Shown here: in pieces, positions 29,547-38,154 of the stretch | Layout of the letters: each line of letters opens with the position of its first letter | How positions within the stretch are numbered: the stretch's first letter is position 1 | Assembly: GCA_016704445.1 (NCBI GenBank) | Contig: JADJAE010000064.1 | Coordinates: 1-64,000, forward strand | Length of the DNA: 64,000 nt | Direction: 5' to 3' | Source: Deltaproteobacteria bacterium | GTDB taxonomy: Bacteria > Myxococcota_A > Polyangia > Polyangiales > Ga0077539 | Notes under the pieces: model-generated | The model's database searches: none | What the model saw: only the letters and a program-made list of their open reading frames with translations | Told to the model about the DNA's origin: nothing | Position numbers and translations under genes: made by a program

Positions 29547-31564
29547 ACCCCAAAGACACGAACCCGCGCCTGGGCGCCCGGGCGGAGCTCGACGACGGGG
29601 CGCGCGAGCTGCAGCTCCACCAGATCGAGCTCGAGGAGCAGAACCGCGCGCTGCGCGACGCCCAGTGCGCCCTCGAGGAGTCGCGCAACCGCTACGCCGA
29701 CCTCTACGACTTCGCGCCCATCGCCTACTGCACCCTCGACGAGCGTGGATGCATCCGGGAGGTCAACTTCACCGGCGCCAGCCTGCTCGGCCGCGACCGC
29801 ATGGCGCTCATCGGGGCGCCGCTGCTGTCCGTGGTGCGCATGGACGACCCGGCGCTCTTCTGGCGGCACATCGCGCAGTGCCGCAAGACCGGCGCGGCGG
29901 TGAGCAGCGAGCTCTCCTTCACGACCGCCGACGCCCGCTCGCTGTGCGTGCAGGCGATCAGCACGCCGGAGTTCGACCCGAAGGGCCGGCTCACCGGGCT
30001 GCGCACCGCGCTCTCCGACCTCAGCGCCCACAAGCTGGCGGAGCGCGATCGCGACCTGGCCTGGAGGGCGGAGTCGACCCTGCGCCAGCAGCTCGAGCGC
30101 ATCGACCAGGCGATGATCGCTGTGACGACGGCGCTCGCCGGGCTGCGCGGCACCAGCAACCTTGATGCAGTGCTGCGGGTGATCGTGAAGCAGGCGCTCT
30201 CGGTCGTCGGCGCGCAGTACGCCGCCTTCGGGAGCGTCACGGCCGACGGGGCGGGCTTCGAGCCGAAGGTCGAGGTGGGCGTCGACCCGCGGGACGAAGG
30301 GCAGCTCAGCCTGCTGGTGCGCCACGGGGAGCAGACGCTCGGCGCGCTGCGCATCGCGGGCAAGCGCGGGGGCCCTGGCTTCGACGCGGACGACCGGCGC
30401 TGCGCGGAGATGCTGGCCCGGCGCGTAGGCGTCGCGCTGGAGATCGCGCGGCTCCACGACGCGGCGGAGGCGGCGGTCGAGTCGCGAGACCACCTGCTCG
30501 CGGTCGTCTCGCACGACCTGCGCAACCCGCTGTCGATCATCGCGATGCACGCCTCGCTCATCGCGCGCTCGGAGGGGGGTGACCCTCGGGCGCAGGCCAG
30601 GGTCATCGAGGACTCCGCCGCGCGGATGAGCCGGCTCATCAAGGACCTGCTGCAGGCGGCGACCATCGAGGCGGGCGAGTTCACCATCGAGGCGAGGGCG
30701 GAGAGCCCGCGACGCCTCGTCGAGGAGTGGACCGAGGCGGAGCGGGAGGTCGTCTCCGCGCGCGGTATCCGCCTGGAGGGCCAGGTAGCGCCGGGGCTCC
30801 CGAGGGTGCACTGCGACCGCGAGCGGGTGCGGCAGGTGCTCAGCAACCTCCTCGAGAACGCGATACGCTTCACCCCCGCGGGAGGCGAGGTGCGCGTCGG
30901 CGTGACGCCGCGCGGGCCGGACGTGTGCTTCTCGGTCTCGGACACGGGCTGCGGCATCCCGGAGTCCGAGCAGCCGAGGATCTTCGATCGCTACTGGAAG
31001 GGCAGGGGGCAGGGGGCTCAGGGCACCGGGCTCGGCCTCAGCATCGCGCAGGGCATCGTGCGAGCGCACGGCGGAGCGATCTGGCTGGAGAGCGCGCCCG
31101 GGGTCGGGACCACGTTCTTCTTCACGCTCCCTCCCTCCCTGGCCTCCGACCCGATCGTCCCTTCCGAACCGCCGCCGCAGCTCGACGAGGACCGGCTGCG
31201 GGGGCTGCGCGTGATGCTGGTCGACGACGAGGCGGCCGCGGTGAAGGCCCTGGGCTTCCTGCTGGGCAGCGAGGGGCTCGTGGTGTCGGAGGCGACCAGC
31301 GGGGAGCAGTGCCTCGGTCGCATCGAGCAGGAGCGCCCGGACGTTCTGGTGCTGGACATGGAGATGCCGGGCATGACGGGCCTCGAGCTTCTGGAGCGGG
31401 TGCGCGCCCTCCGGCCCGGGCTGCCCGCGGTGGTGATGTCGGGCTACACCTCCGAGCAGCGGGACATCCGGCAGGCGCTGCAGGCCGAGCGCGTGGCCTA
31501 CGTCGACAAGCCCATCGACCTCGACCGGCTGCTCTCGGTGCTCGCCCGGGTCACCGACGCGTAG
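29543..31564 (+). CDS. PAS-GAF hybrid sensor histidine kinase
   Basis: Two-component kinase with an attached receiver. The 673-residue protein has a PAS domain (about 45-165: APIAYCTLDERGCI...), a GAF-like domain (about 200-310), HisKA with the phospho-histidine in VVSHDLRNPL (about residue 325), HATPase_c with NLLENAIRF (N box), DTGCGI (G1) and GTGLGLSIAQG (G2), and a C-terminal receiver with MLVDDE, VLDMEMPGM and YVDKPID. No membrane segment is seen, so it senses a cytoplasmic signal, likely through the CheB-CheR-PAS partner whose stop overlaps its start. Its end overlaps the convergent ctp gene by 14 bp. Confidence 0.9.
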   Translation: MNPKDTNPRLGARAELDDGARELQLHQIELEEQNRALRDAQCALEESRNRYADLYDFAPIAYCTLDERGCIREVNFTGASLLGRDRMALIGAPLLSVVRMDDPALFWRHIAQCRKTGAAVSSELSFTTADARSLCVQAISTPEFDPKGRLTGLRTALSDLSAHKLAERDRDLAWRAESTLRQQLERIDQAMIAVTTALAGLRGTSNLDAVLRVIVKQALSVVGAQYAAFGSVTADGAGFEPKVEVGVDPRDEGQLSLLVRHGEQTLGALRIAGKRGGPGFDADDRRCAEMLARRVGVALEIARLHDAAEAAVESRDHLLAVVSHDLRNPLSIIAMHASLIARSEGGDPRAQARVIEDSAARMSRLIKDLLQAATIEAGEFTIEARAESPRRLVEEWTEAEREVVSARGIRLEGQVAPGLPRVHCDRERVRQVLSNLLENAIRFTPAGGEVRVGVTPRGPDVCFSVSDTGCGIPESEQPRIFDRYWKGRGQGAQGTGLGLSIAQGIVRAHGGAIWLESAPGVGTTFFFTLPPSLASDPIVPSEPPPQLDEDRLRGLRVMLVDDEAAAVKALGFLLGSEGLVVSEATSGEQCLGRIEQERPDVLVLDMEMPGMTGLELLERVRALRPGLPAVVMSGYTSEQRDIRQALQAERVAYVDKPIDLDRLLSVLARVTDA

Positions 31565-32894
31565 GCGCCCTGCGGGGCGGGGCTGCGGTCGCCGCGGGCT
31601 CGCGCACCATCCCTCGCAGGAGCTGGTAGCCGACGCGCAGCTGGAGGTCGCGCATCTCGCTCCCCGGCACCGGCGGCGGCGCGGCGTCCCCGCTCTCGCG
31701 GTGCGGCAGGTGCTGGTCCAGGTCGCGCTCTCGCTCCGGCGCGGAGGAGGAGCCCTCCTCGGGCTCGTCGGGCAGATCGACCTGCTCGACCTGCACGTCG
31801 GGCGCGATGCCCTGCGCCTGGATGCTCCGCCCCGACGGGGTGAAGTACCGCGCGATGGTGATCTTGAGCGCGCCGCCGTCGGAGAGGTCGATGACCGTCT
31901 GCACGCTCCCCTTGCCGAAGGTGCGCACGCCCACGAGCGTGGCGCGGCGGTGGTCCTGCAGCGCGCCCGCGACGATCTCCGCGGCGCTCGCGGTGTACTC
32001 GTTGACCAGCACCACCATCGGGAAGTTTGGGAGCGTCCCGGGGCCCTGCGCGCGCGCCTCGTCCTGCGCCGCGCCGTTGCGCCCTCGCGTCGTCACGATG
32101 AGCCCCTCCCGGAGAAACTCGTCCGTCACGCTGATGCCCTCGTCGAGCAACCCCCCGGGGTTGTTGCGCAGGTCGAGCACCAGGCCCCGGAGCGTTCCCC
32201 CGGCCTCGCGGGTGAGGCGCTCGATGGCGAGCTGGAGTTCCCACGACGCGTGGTCCTGGAAGCTCTTGAGGTTGACGTAGCCGATGCGCTCGGGGAGCAG
32301 CTCCGCGTCGACGCTGGTGACGTGCACGACCTCGCGCACCAGCTCGAGCCGTATCGGGTCGGCCGCCCCGCGCCGCCGCAGCACCACCCGCACCCGCGTG
32401 CCCGCCGCGCCGCGCATCCGACGCACCGCCTCGTCGACGGACATCCCGCGCGCGTCGCGCCCCTCGATGGACACGATCTCGTCCCCCGCGCGCACCCCCG
32501 CCCGCTCGGCCGGCGAGGTCGCGATGGGGGCGACCACCATCAGGTACTCGCCGCGCGCGTCGATCTCCACGCCGACCCCGCCGAAGTCGCCGCTCGTGTC
32601 GCTCTGCAGCAGCGCGTACTCCTCACGGTTGAGGTAGCTGCTGTGCGGGTCGAGCGCGCCGACCATCCCCCGTATCGCGCCGTCGAGCAGCCGGTCTTCG
32701 CTCACCGGGTCGACGTAGCTGTTCTCGACGTGCGCCAGCACCTCCGAGAGCACCCCCAGCCGGCGGTACGGCGAGGCCGACGGCGGGTCCGCGTGGGCCC
32801 CGCGCCCGCTCAGCGAGCCCGCCCCGAAGGCGCCCACCGCGAGCGCCGCCACCCCGAGGCCCCGCACCCAACGCTGTCTCGATCGCACCTGCAC
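31551..32894 (-). CDS. C-terminal processing peptidase (S41)
   Basis: Periplasmic serine protease that trims or degrades proteins from the C-terminal end. The 447-residue protein has a signal or anchor at residues 12-30 and a PDZ domain (about 100-185: GVGVEIDARGEYLMV...AGDEIVSIEG). The S41 core follows: LDLRNNPGGLLDE, the nucleophile Ser in NEYTASAAEIVAGAL, and the general-base Lys in FGKGSVQT. The last 75 residues are Pro/Glu/Arg-rich and not conserved. Start GTG 32894 opens the signal sequence. It converges with the kinase gene and is divergent from the Cys-rich lipoprotein gene. No substrate can be named. Confidence 0.9.
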   Translation of the reverse strand: MQVRSRQRWVRGLGVAALAVGAFGAGSLSGRGAHADPPSASPYRRLGVLSEVLAHVENSYVDPVSEDRLLDGAIRGMVGALDPHSSYLNREEYALLQSDTSGDFGGVGVEIDARGEYLMVVAPIATSPAERAGVRAGDEIVSIEGRDARGMSVDEAVRRMRGAAGTRVRVVLRRRGAADPIRLELVREVVHVTSVDAELLPERIGYVNLKSFQDHASWELQLAIERLTREAGGTLRGLVLDLRNNPGGLLDEGISVTDEFLREGLIVTTRGRNGAAQDEARAQGPGTLPNFPMVVLVNEYTASAAEIVAGALQDHRRATLVGVRTFGKGSVQTVIDLSDGGALKITIARYFTPSGRSIQAQGIAPDVQVEQVDLPDEPEEGSSSAPERERDLDQHLPHRESGDAAPPPVPGSEMRDLQLRVGYQLLRGMVREPAATAAPPRRAPTRR

Positions 32895-33115
32895 GCTCCG
32901 GTCTCCAGCGGCCCTGTCAGGGCGCCGCCGGACTTCTTACCCCGAACGCGCCCCCTTAGGGGCAGCACCAGTACGACGCCCGCCCCGCCCTACCCTTGAC
33001 GCTTCCGCACAGTGTGAGAGAAGACGCGGCTGCTTCGGGCGTTCGAGCGCCCATTGGGAAAGTCCCTCCGCCGCCATTCACCCCCGGCGTTGGGCGTCAA
33101 CGGAGGAATCCTTTC

Positions 33116-35416
33116 ATGACACGTATGCGCAACCTCGCGATCGCGCTGCTGAGCGCCTCGCTCGGCGCCTGTGGCTCCGACCCCGTCGTCAACCCTCCGG
33201 CGGACGCCGGCACCGACACCGGCTCGCCGATGGACGTGCAGGCCGTCGACACCGGCGCCGACGCCGGCCCCGGCGACACGGGCCCGCGCGACACCGGCGC
33301 CGACCGCCCGGACGCCGGCCCCACCTGCGGAACCCTCCCGATCACCCCCGTCGCCCGCCCCACCTCGGGCGACACCGCGCGGGTGATGGGTGACACCACC
33401 GCCGCGTACATGGCCCAGAACCCCGGTCCCCGCCCGACGGCCAACTCGCCCGTGCGCCCGCCGTCGAGCAACACCACCTGCGTGCCCTCGCGCGGCCAGG
33501 TCGTCTACTCGTACACCACCGGCGCGATGCCGACGGCGCTGCGCATCTCGACCACCAACGCCGGCACCGGCCGCACCTTCGACACGGTGCTCTGGGTCAC
33601 CAACCGCTGCCTCACCACGCTCACCGCGGCGGCCTGCAACGACGATGACCCCGAGTTCGCCGCCGCCGCCGACCGGCGCGTCTCGTCGAGCGTGACCACC
33701 CAGGTCTTCGCCCCCAACACCACCGTGTTCGTCGTCCTCGGCGGCTTCTATCCCCCGGCCACCGGCGGCGCGACCACCGACCGCGGTCCCTTCGAGCTCA
33801 GCATCCAGGAGCTGCCCCCGGTCGCCATGGGCGGGGCCTGCCGCATCGACGGCCGCACCCAGATCTGCGACTCCAGCGTGACCCCGGCTCTCACCTGCGT
33901 CGGCAACGACCCGGGCTCGGAGATGGGCACCTGCCGCGTGCGCGGCTCCGTCGCCGGCTCCGTCTGCCGCACCAGCGAGCCCGCGTGCGACACCGGCCTC
34001 ACCTGCTCGGCGGGCAACATCTGCCAGACCACCGTCCCCTCGGGCATGCCCTGCGACGCCTTCCGCACCTGCGAGGCCGGCAACACCTGCCTCTCGTCGG
34101 TGTCCTTCTCCATCCGCGGCATCTGCACCCGCTCGGGCACCGCCATCGGCGCGGCCTGCCGCCCGGTGGGCGCCACCGGCGGCCGCTGCGACACGGGCCT
34201 CGTCTGCAGCGCCGACATCGACGCGACCGACACGACCCCGACCTGCGTCCAGCAGGCCGCTCCGGGCGGCGCCTGCGCTGCCAACCGCGTGATGTGCGCC
34301 GTCGGTGAGACCTGCATCACCGTCCACGGCGGCCTCATCGGCAACTGCCGCCCCAACGGCACCGTGGCCGGCGCCTCCTGCCGCTCCGGCGCGGGCATGA
34401 TGCCCTGCGACGGCACGCTCCAGTGCCGCGCTCCCGGCGAGGGCGCCGCCACCCGCTGCATCAACGTCGTCGCCATGGGCGCGACCTGCGACGAGACCCA
34501 CGACTGCGCCGACGGCTCTCGCTGCTTCCTCACCGACCTGAGCGACCGCTTCGTGGGTCGCTGCGGCGTCGACGGCGGCCTCGGCGGCGGCTGCAACGCC
34601 ACCGGCGCGGCCTGCACCGGCACGCTCACCTGCAGCAGCACCGAGACGCCCGAGAACGGCCTCTGCCAGAACGTCGTCGCGGCCGGCATGCCCTGCAACC
34701 GCCCGGTCGACCGCTGCGCCGAGGGTCTGAACTGCGTGCTCAACGACGGCAGCCTCACCGCGGGCACCTGCCGCGCCGAGGGCTCCGTCGCCGGCTCCGA
34801 GTGCCGCGCGGGCGACATGCCCTGCGGCACCGGCCTCACCTGCTCCAGCTCCGCGCTCTCCGCGGGCTTCTGCCAGACCAACGCCGCCGCGGGCAGGATG
34901 TGCAACCCCCTCCAGGGCACCATCCGCTGCCCGATGGGCCAGGTCTGCGGCGCCACCGCGTACAACCGCGGCACCTGCGCGGCGCTCACCGGCATGGAGA
35001 CCGAGCCCAACGACAGCCCCTCGGTCGTCATGGCGAGCCCGATCTCGACGACCACCACCCGCGGCGGCTCGCTGCCCTTCGGTGACGTGGACTGCGTGGC
35101 GGTCACCGTGCCCGCCAACGGCTCGGTCACCGCGCTCGTGAGCGACGGCAACGGCCGCTGCCCGGCGCCCTTCCCCGGCGGCATCGCGCTCGACATGTAC
35201 GGCACCGACGGCACCACCTGGCGCGGCGCCTCGTCCAACTCCGCCCTCGGCCGCTGCGCCATGATCGACGGCACCCGCGCCGCGGTCTTCCCCTACGCCA
35301 ACAACCTCCCGGCCGGCGTGTACTACGTCTGCGCCCGCGGGTTCCGCGACGCGACGACCACCACGGGCGCCATCGGCTCCTACGTGCTGAGCGTCTCCGC
35401 CAGCGCCGCTCCCTGA
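33116..35416 (+). CDS. Large Cys-rich secreted lipoprotein with PPC-like ends
   Basis: A 766-residue predicted lipoprotein. Residues 1-19 form a signal peptide with lipobox LGAC; an acidic Asp/Thr/Pro linker follows (to about residue 75). A beta-sandwich-like region (about 95-230: FDTVLWVTNRC, TTVFVVLGGF) resembles pre-peptidase C-terminal (PPC) domains. About 350 residues of Cys-rich modules follow with the recurring pattern C...GLTC....ICQ..., G.PC.....CA.G..C. A second PPC-like region with TEPNDSP and AGVYYVCARGF ends the protein. No catalytic domain is seen. ATG 33116 has GGAGGA 7 bases upstream. The long frame upstream of it (from 32996) is not used. Surface binding or adhesion is inference only. 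Confidence 0.75.
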   Translation: MTRMRNLAIALLSASLGACGSDPVVNPPADAGTDTGSPMDVQAVDTGADAGPGDTGPRDTGADRPDAGPTCGTLPITPVARPTSGDTARVMGDTTAAYMAQNPGPRPTANSPVRPPSSNTTCVPSRGQVVYSYTTGAMPTALRISTTNAGTGRTFDTVLWVTNRCLTTLTAAACNDDDPEFAAAADRRVSSSVTTQVFAPNTTVFVVLGGFYPPATGGATTDRGPFELSIQELPPVAMGGACRIDGRTQICDSSVTPALTCVGNDPGSEMGTCRVRGSVAGSVCRTSEPACDTGLTCSAGNICQTTVPSGMPCDAFRTCEAGNTCLSSVSFSIRGICTRSGTAIGAACRPVGATGGRCDTGLVCSADIDATDTTPTCVQQAAPGGACAANRVMCAVGETCITVHGGLIGNCRPNGTVAGASCRSGAGMMPCDGTLQCRAPGEGAATRCINVVAMGATCDETHDCADGSRCFLTDLSDRFVGRCGVDGGLGGGCNATGAACTGTLTCSSTETPENGLCQNVVAAGMPCNRPVDRCAEGLNCVLNDGSLTAGTCRAEGSVAGSECRAGDMPCGTGLTCSSSALSAGFCQTNAAAGRMCNPLQGTIRCPMGQVCGATAYNRGTCAALTGMETEPNDSPSVVMASPISTTTTRGGSLPFGDVDCVAVTVPANGSVTALVSDGNGRCPAPFPGGIALDMYGTDGTTWRGASSNSALGRCAMIDGTRAAVFPYANNLPAGVYYVCARGFRDATTTTGAIGSYVLSVSASAAP

Positions 35417-35499
35417 TCGAGCGCGGCGCCCGTCGCCGCACCCGCTCTCTCTCTCTCCAAACTCCCCTCCGATCGTCGCCTCGCTCCCACCGCGGACCG

Positions 35500-35527
35500 C
35501 TCCCCCTCCATCGCTTCAGAGGGGGAG
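35500..35527 (+). terminator. Perfect 9-bp hairpin downstream of the Cys-rich lipoprotein gene
   Basis: CTCCCCCTC pairs exactly with GAGGGGGAG over a 10-nt loop, 83 bp after the stop codon. No T-tract follows. It is the most probable end of that transcript. Confidence 0.5.
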
Positions 35528-35576
35528 ACGGACCCTGTGGCGGCGATGTGACATGCCCTGCGGACTTCCACCGCGC

Positions 35577-35606
35577 TTGACACCCCCCCGTCCGCCTCGG
35601 TATCGG
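35577..35606 (+). promoter_or_regulatory. Candidate sigma-70 promoter for the TIGR04563 gene
   Basis: TTGACA (35577-35582) matches the consensus -35 fully; TATCGG (35601-35606) follows at 18 bp and is a weak -10. The region lies after the terminator hairpin and 89 bp before ATG 35695. Confidence 0.5.
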
Positions 35607-35614
35607 CTTTATGG

Positions 35615-35636
35615 GTCCGTCATTTCATGTACGGAC
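35615..35636 (+). promoter_or_regulatory. Leader hairpin/operator-like inverted repeat
   Basis: GTCCGT (35615-35620) pairs with ACGGAC (35631-35636) over a 10-nt loop, just after the candidate promoter. If transcription starts near 35613 it would lie at the very 5' end of the mRNA; as DNA it could be an operator. The small downstream protein itself may bind DNA, so autoregulation is a possibility. Confidence 0.4.
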
Positions 35637-35694
35637 GAGGCTGCCAACCGCAGCGTCGGACCGCAAACCGCCGATCACGGCAACAGGTGCAACG

Positions 35695-35910
35695 ATGTCG
35701 CAGAGCGACAAGCGCAAGCAGAGTCTCTACTTCCCCGAGTCGATGCTGCTGGAGATCCAGCAGGAGGCCATGCGGCTCGACCGCTCGCTCTCCTGGGTGA
35801 TGCAGCGCGCGTGGAAGCTCTCGCGGCAGGACATCCGCAAGCTCCCGTCGGTCAATGACGTGCCCGACATGGAGGCCGCCGACGACCCCCGCGGCCGCGA
35901 CGAGGACTGA
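35695..35910 (+). CDS. Small TIGR04563-family protein
   Basis: A 71-residue protein with the core KRKQSLYFPESMLLEIQ then RLDRSLSWVMQRAWK. It matches by eye the small family, abundant in Myxococcota, catalogued as TIGR04563. The arrangement (short basic strand, then two helices) is like a ribbon-helix-helix DNA binder, but no target is known. Start ATG 35695 gives the usual short N terminus (MSQSDKRKQ); the longer open frame from 35611 would translate the leader hairpin. It precedes an alpha/beta hydrolase gene by 58 bp. Confidence 0.75.
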   Translation: MSQSDKRKQSLYFPESMLLEIQQEAMRLDRSLSWVMQRAWKLSRQDIRKLPSVNDVPDMEAADDPRGRDED

Positions 35911-35968
35911 GCCTCCGGCGCTCCCCGCCAACCCGCCAACGACCTCGACGACCCGCTGACCGCAACCG

Positions 35969-36828
35969 ATGTCCTTCGCCGAAGGCCCTGACGGCACCCG
36001 TCTCTTCTACGAGTCCGACGGCGACGGGCCCGCGGTGGTCCTCTGCGACGGCATCGCGTGCGAGGGCTTCATCTGGCGCTACCTGCAGCCGGCCCTCACG
36101 CCCGCGCATCGGGTCATCCACTTCAACTACCGGGGCCACGGGCGCTCCGGGCCGCCGGTCGACCCCGAGCGCGTCGGCGTCGAGGACCACGCGCGCGACC
36201 TGCACTGCGTCCTCGCCCACGCGGGCGTCTCTCGCGCGGTGATCATCGCCCACTCGATGGGCACGCAGGTCGCCCTCGAGGCGTGGCGACAGAAGCACGA
36301 CGCGGTCGCGGGCATGGTGCTCATCTGCGGCAGCTACGGGCTCATCACCCGCACCTTCCACGGCAGCGACCTGCTCTCGGTCGCGCTCCCCAAGGCCATG
36401 GAACTCCAGCAGCGCTTCCCCGGCCTCATGCGGGCCCTCTGGTCGCGCGGCCCGGTGGGGCTCTCGCTCTGGGTGGCCCGCGCGCTCGGCGAGGTCGACG
36501 CGCTGCGCCTCCGCCCGGAGGACCTCGCGCCGTACTTCGAGCACGTGGGTCGGCTGGAGCCCGGGATGTTCCTCCGCATGCTTGCCGCGGCCGGGGCGCA
36601 CAACGCCGAGGACCTCCTCTCCGAAGTCACCGCCCCCACGCTGGTCATCGCGGGCGAGCGCGACACCTTCACCCCGGTCCGCTACGCCGAGCAGATGGCC
36701 CGACAGATCCGCGGCGCGACCTTCGTGCGCCTCGACGGCGCCTCGCACACCGCGCCCTCGAGCAGCCCGAGCGCCTGCAGGACGAGGTCCTCCGCTTCCT
36801 CTCGCGGGTCCATGCCGATGCGGGTTGA
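35969..36828 (+). CDS. Alpha/beta hydrolase, frame broken near 36755
   Basis: A serine hydrolase of unknown substrate, about 286 residues if repaired. It has the oxyanion region DGIACEGFIWRYL, NYRGHGRS, the nucleophile elbow IAHSMGTQ, the aspartate in AGERDTFTP and the histidine in DGASHTA. After this His the upstream frame runs into the transporter gene, giving a spurious 708-residue fusion. One base off, the other frame reads EQPERLQDEVLRFLSRV and stops at 36828, the natural hydrolase end. So one base is missing near 36755, or the enzyme is truly frameshifted. The downstream transporter start overlaps its last codons. Confidence 0.72.
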
Positions 36829-38095
36829 CCCGCGCACCCGCCACGTCCTCACCGCCCTCGCGCTCCTCTATACCGCCCAGGGTATTCCCTTCGGCTTCGC
36901 CGCCGAGTACCTCCCGGTGGTGCTGCGCGAGATGGGCTACTCGCGCACCTTCATCGCCTCGATGTTCTGGCTCCAGCTCCCGTGGCAGCTCAAGCCGCTG
37001 TGGGCGCCGCTCGGGGACCACCCCAGGGTGCGCCCGTACGCCCGCCACATCCTGCTGGCGCTTCAGTGCGCGCTCGCGCTCGCCACGGCCTCCTACGCCT
37101 TCTTCCCGGTCGCCACGTCGCTGCCCTTCTGGTTCGCCCTCACCGCCCTCTCGGCGCTGCTCGCCTCGACGCAGGACATCTTCGTCGACGCCTTCGCCGT
37201 GCGCTCGCTCGACTCCCTCGGCCGCGGCTACGGCAACACCGCGCAGGTCGCCGGCTACCGCGTGGGGATCGTCCTCGGCGGCGTGGCGCTGCTGCACTAC
37301 CAGACCCGCTGGGGCACCACGCCGACGCTGCTCGCCTGCGCGTCGATCATCCTCCTCGCGGGCCTCGGCGCCTTCGCGCTGCGCCACGACGCGCCCTCGC
37401 AGGAGCCCGGTCCCAGCGCGGCCCCGCGGCCCACGCTGCTGGTGGTGCTCGACCAGCTCCGCTCGGTGGTGGGCCCCGGCGTGTGGCGCGTCGCGGCGCT
37501 GGCGGTGACCTACAAGCTCGGGGCGCACACGGCCTCCGCGCTCATCAAGCCGATGCTGGTCGACCACGGGTGGACCCGCGAGGCCATCAAGGACGCCGTG
37601 GTGCTCTACGGCACCGGGGCCTCGATCTTCGGCGCGGCGCTCGGCGGCCTGCTGCATCGCAGGGTGAGGGAGGCCCGCGCGCTGGGCATCGCGGCGGTGG
37701 CGCAGGCGGCGTCGATGATACCGCTGGCGATGGCCGCCGCGCAGGGGGCGCCCCGGGACATCACCCTCGCGGCCATCATCGCCGAGCACCTCGCGAGCGG
37801 GCTCGGCACCACCGTGCTCTTCGCGGCGCTGATGAGCGCGACGAACCGCGAGCGCGCGGCCCTTCACTACACGGTGCTCACCAGCCTCAACGCGGTGGCC
37901 ATCGCCTCGGGCGGCTACGCGGGGTCCATCACCGCCGACGTGGCCGGGCTGAGCGCCGCGGTGGCGCTGGCGATGGTCCTCAGCGTGGCGCCCTGCGCGC
38001 TGCTTTTCCGCTGGTCGGCGCACTCGGCGAGGAGCTCGGGAATGGAGGCCGCGGAAGTGGAAGATTCGTTGACGGTGCGCGGGGGTTCCCTCTAG
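36812..38095 (+). CDS. MFS/PAT transporter (AmpG-like)
   Basis: A polytopic membrane protein of about 427 residues with 10-12 predicted helices. The first helix carries YTAQGIPFGF, the AmpG/acetyl-CoA-transporter (PAT) signature region, and STQDIFVDAFAVRSL matches the conserved second block. In AmpG this family imports anhydro-muropeptides for wall recycling; related members carry acetyl-CoA. The cargo here is inferred at best. ATG 36812 overlaps the end of the hydrolase gene; ATG 36818 is the next choice. The C-terminal 25 residues are cytoplasmic and acidic. Confidence 0.78.
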   Translation: MPMRVDPRTRHVLTALALLYTAQGIPFGFAAEYLPVVLREMGYSRTFIASMFWLQLPWQLKPLWAPLGDHPRVRPYARHILLALQCALALATASYAFFPVATSLPFWFALTALSALLASTQDIFVDAFAVRSLDSLGRGYGNTAQVAGYRVGIVLGGVALLHYQTRWGTTPTLLACASIILLAGLGAFALRHDAPSQEPGPSAAPRPTLLVVLDQLRSVVGPGVWRVAALAVTYKLGAHTASALIKPMLVDHGWTREAIKDAVVLYGTGASIFGAALGGLLHRRVREARALGIAAVAQAASMIPLAMAAAQGAPRDITLAAIIAEHLASGLGTTVLFAALMSATNRERAALHYTVLTSLNAVAIASGGYAGSITADVAGLSAAVALAMVLSVAPCALLFRWSAHSARSSGMEAAEVEDSLTVRGGSL

Positions 38096-38097
38096 GC
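38069..38097 (+). promoter_or_regulatory. Candidate promoter before the FHA genes
   Basis: TTGACG (38069-38074) and CTAGGC (38092-38097) are 17 bp apart, overlapping the end of the transporter gene, 58 bp before ATG 38155. The -10 is weak. Confidence 0.35.
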
Positions 38098-38154
38098 TCT
38101 CGCGGCGCGGCGGGAGACGGCCCTGATACACGCTCTTGAAGGCCGACAAGTTCG

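Noticed and set aside
35969..38095. A 708-residue hydrolase-transporter fusion protein
   Set aside because: The other frame restores a typical hydrolase C terminus with a stop at 36828 overlapping the transporter start, so the fusion looks like an indel effect.
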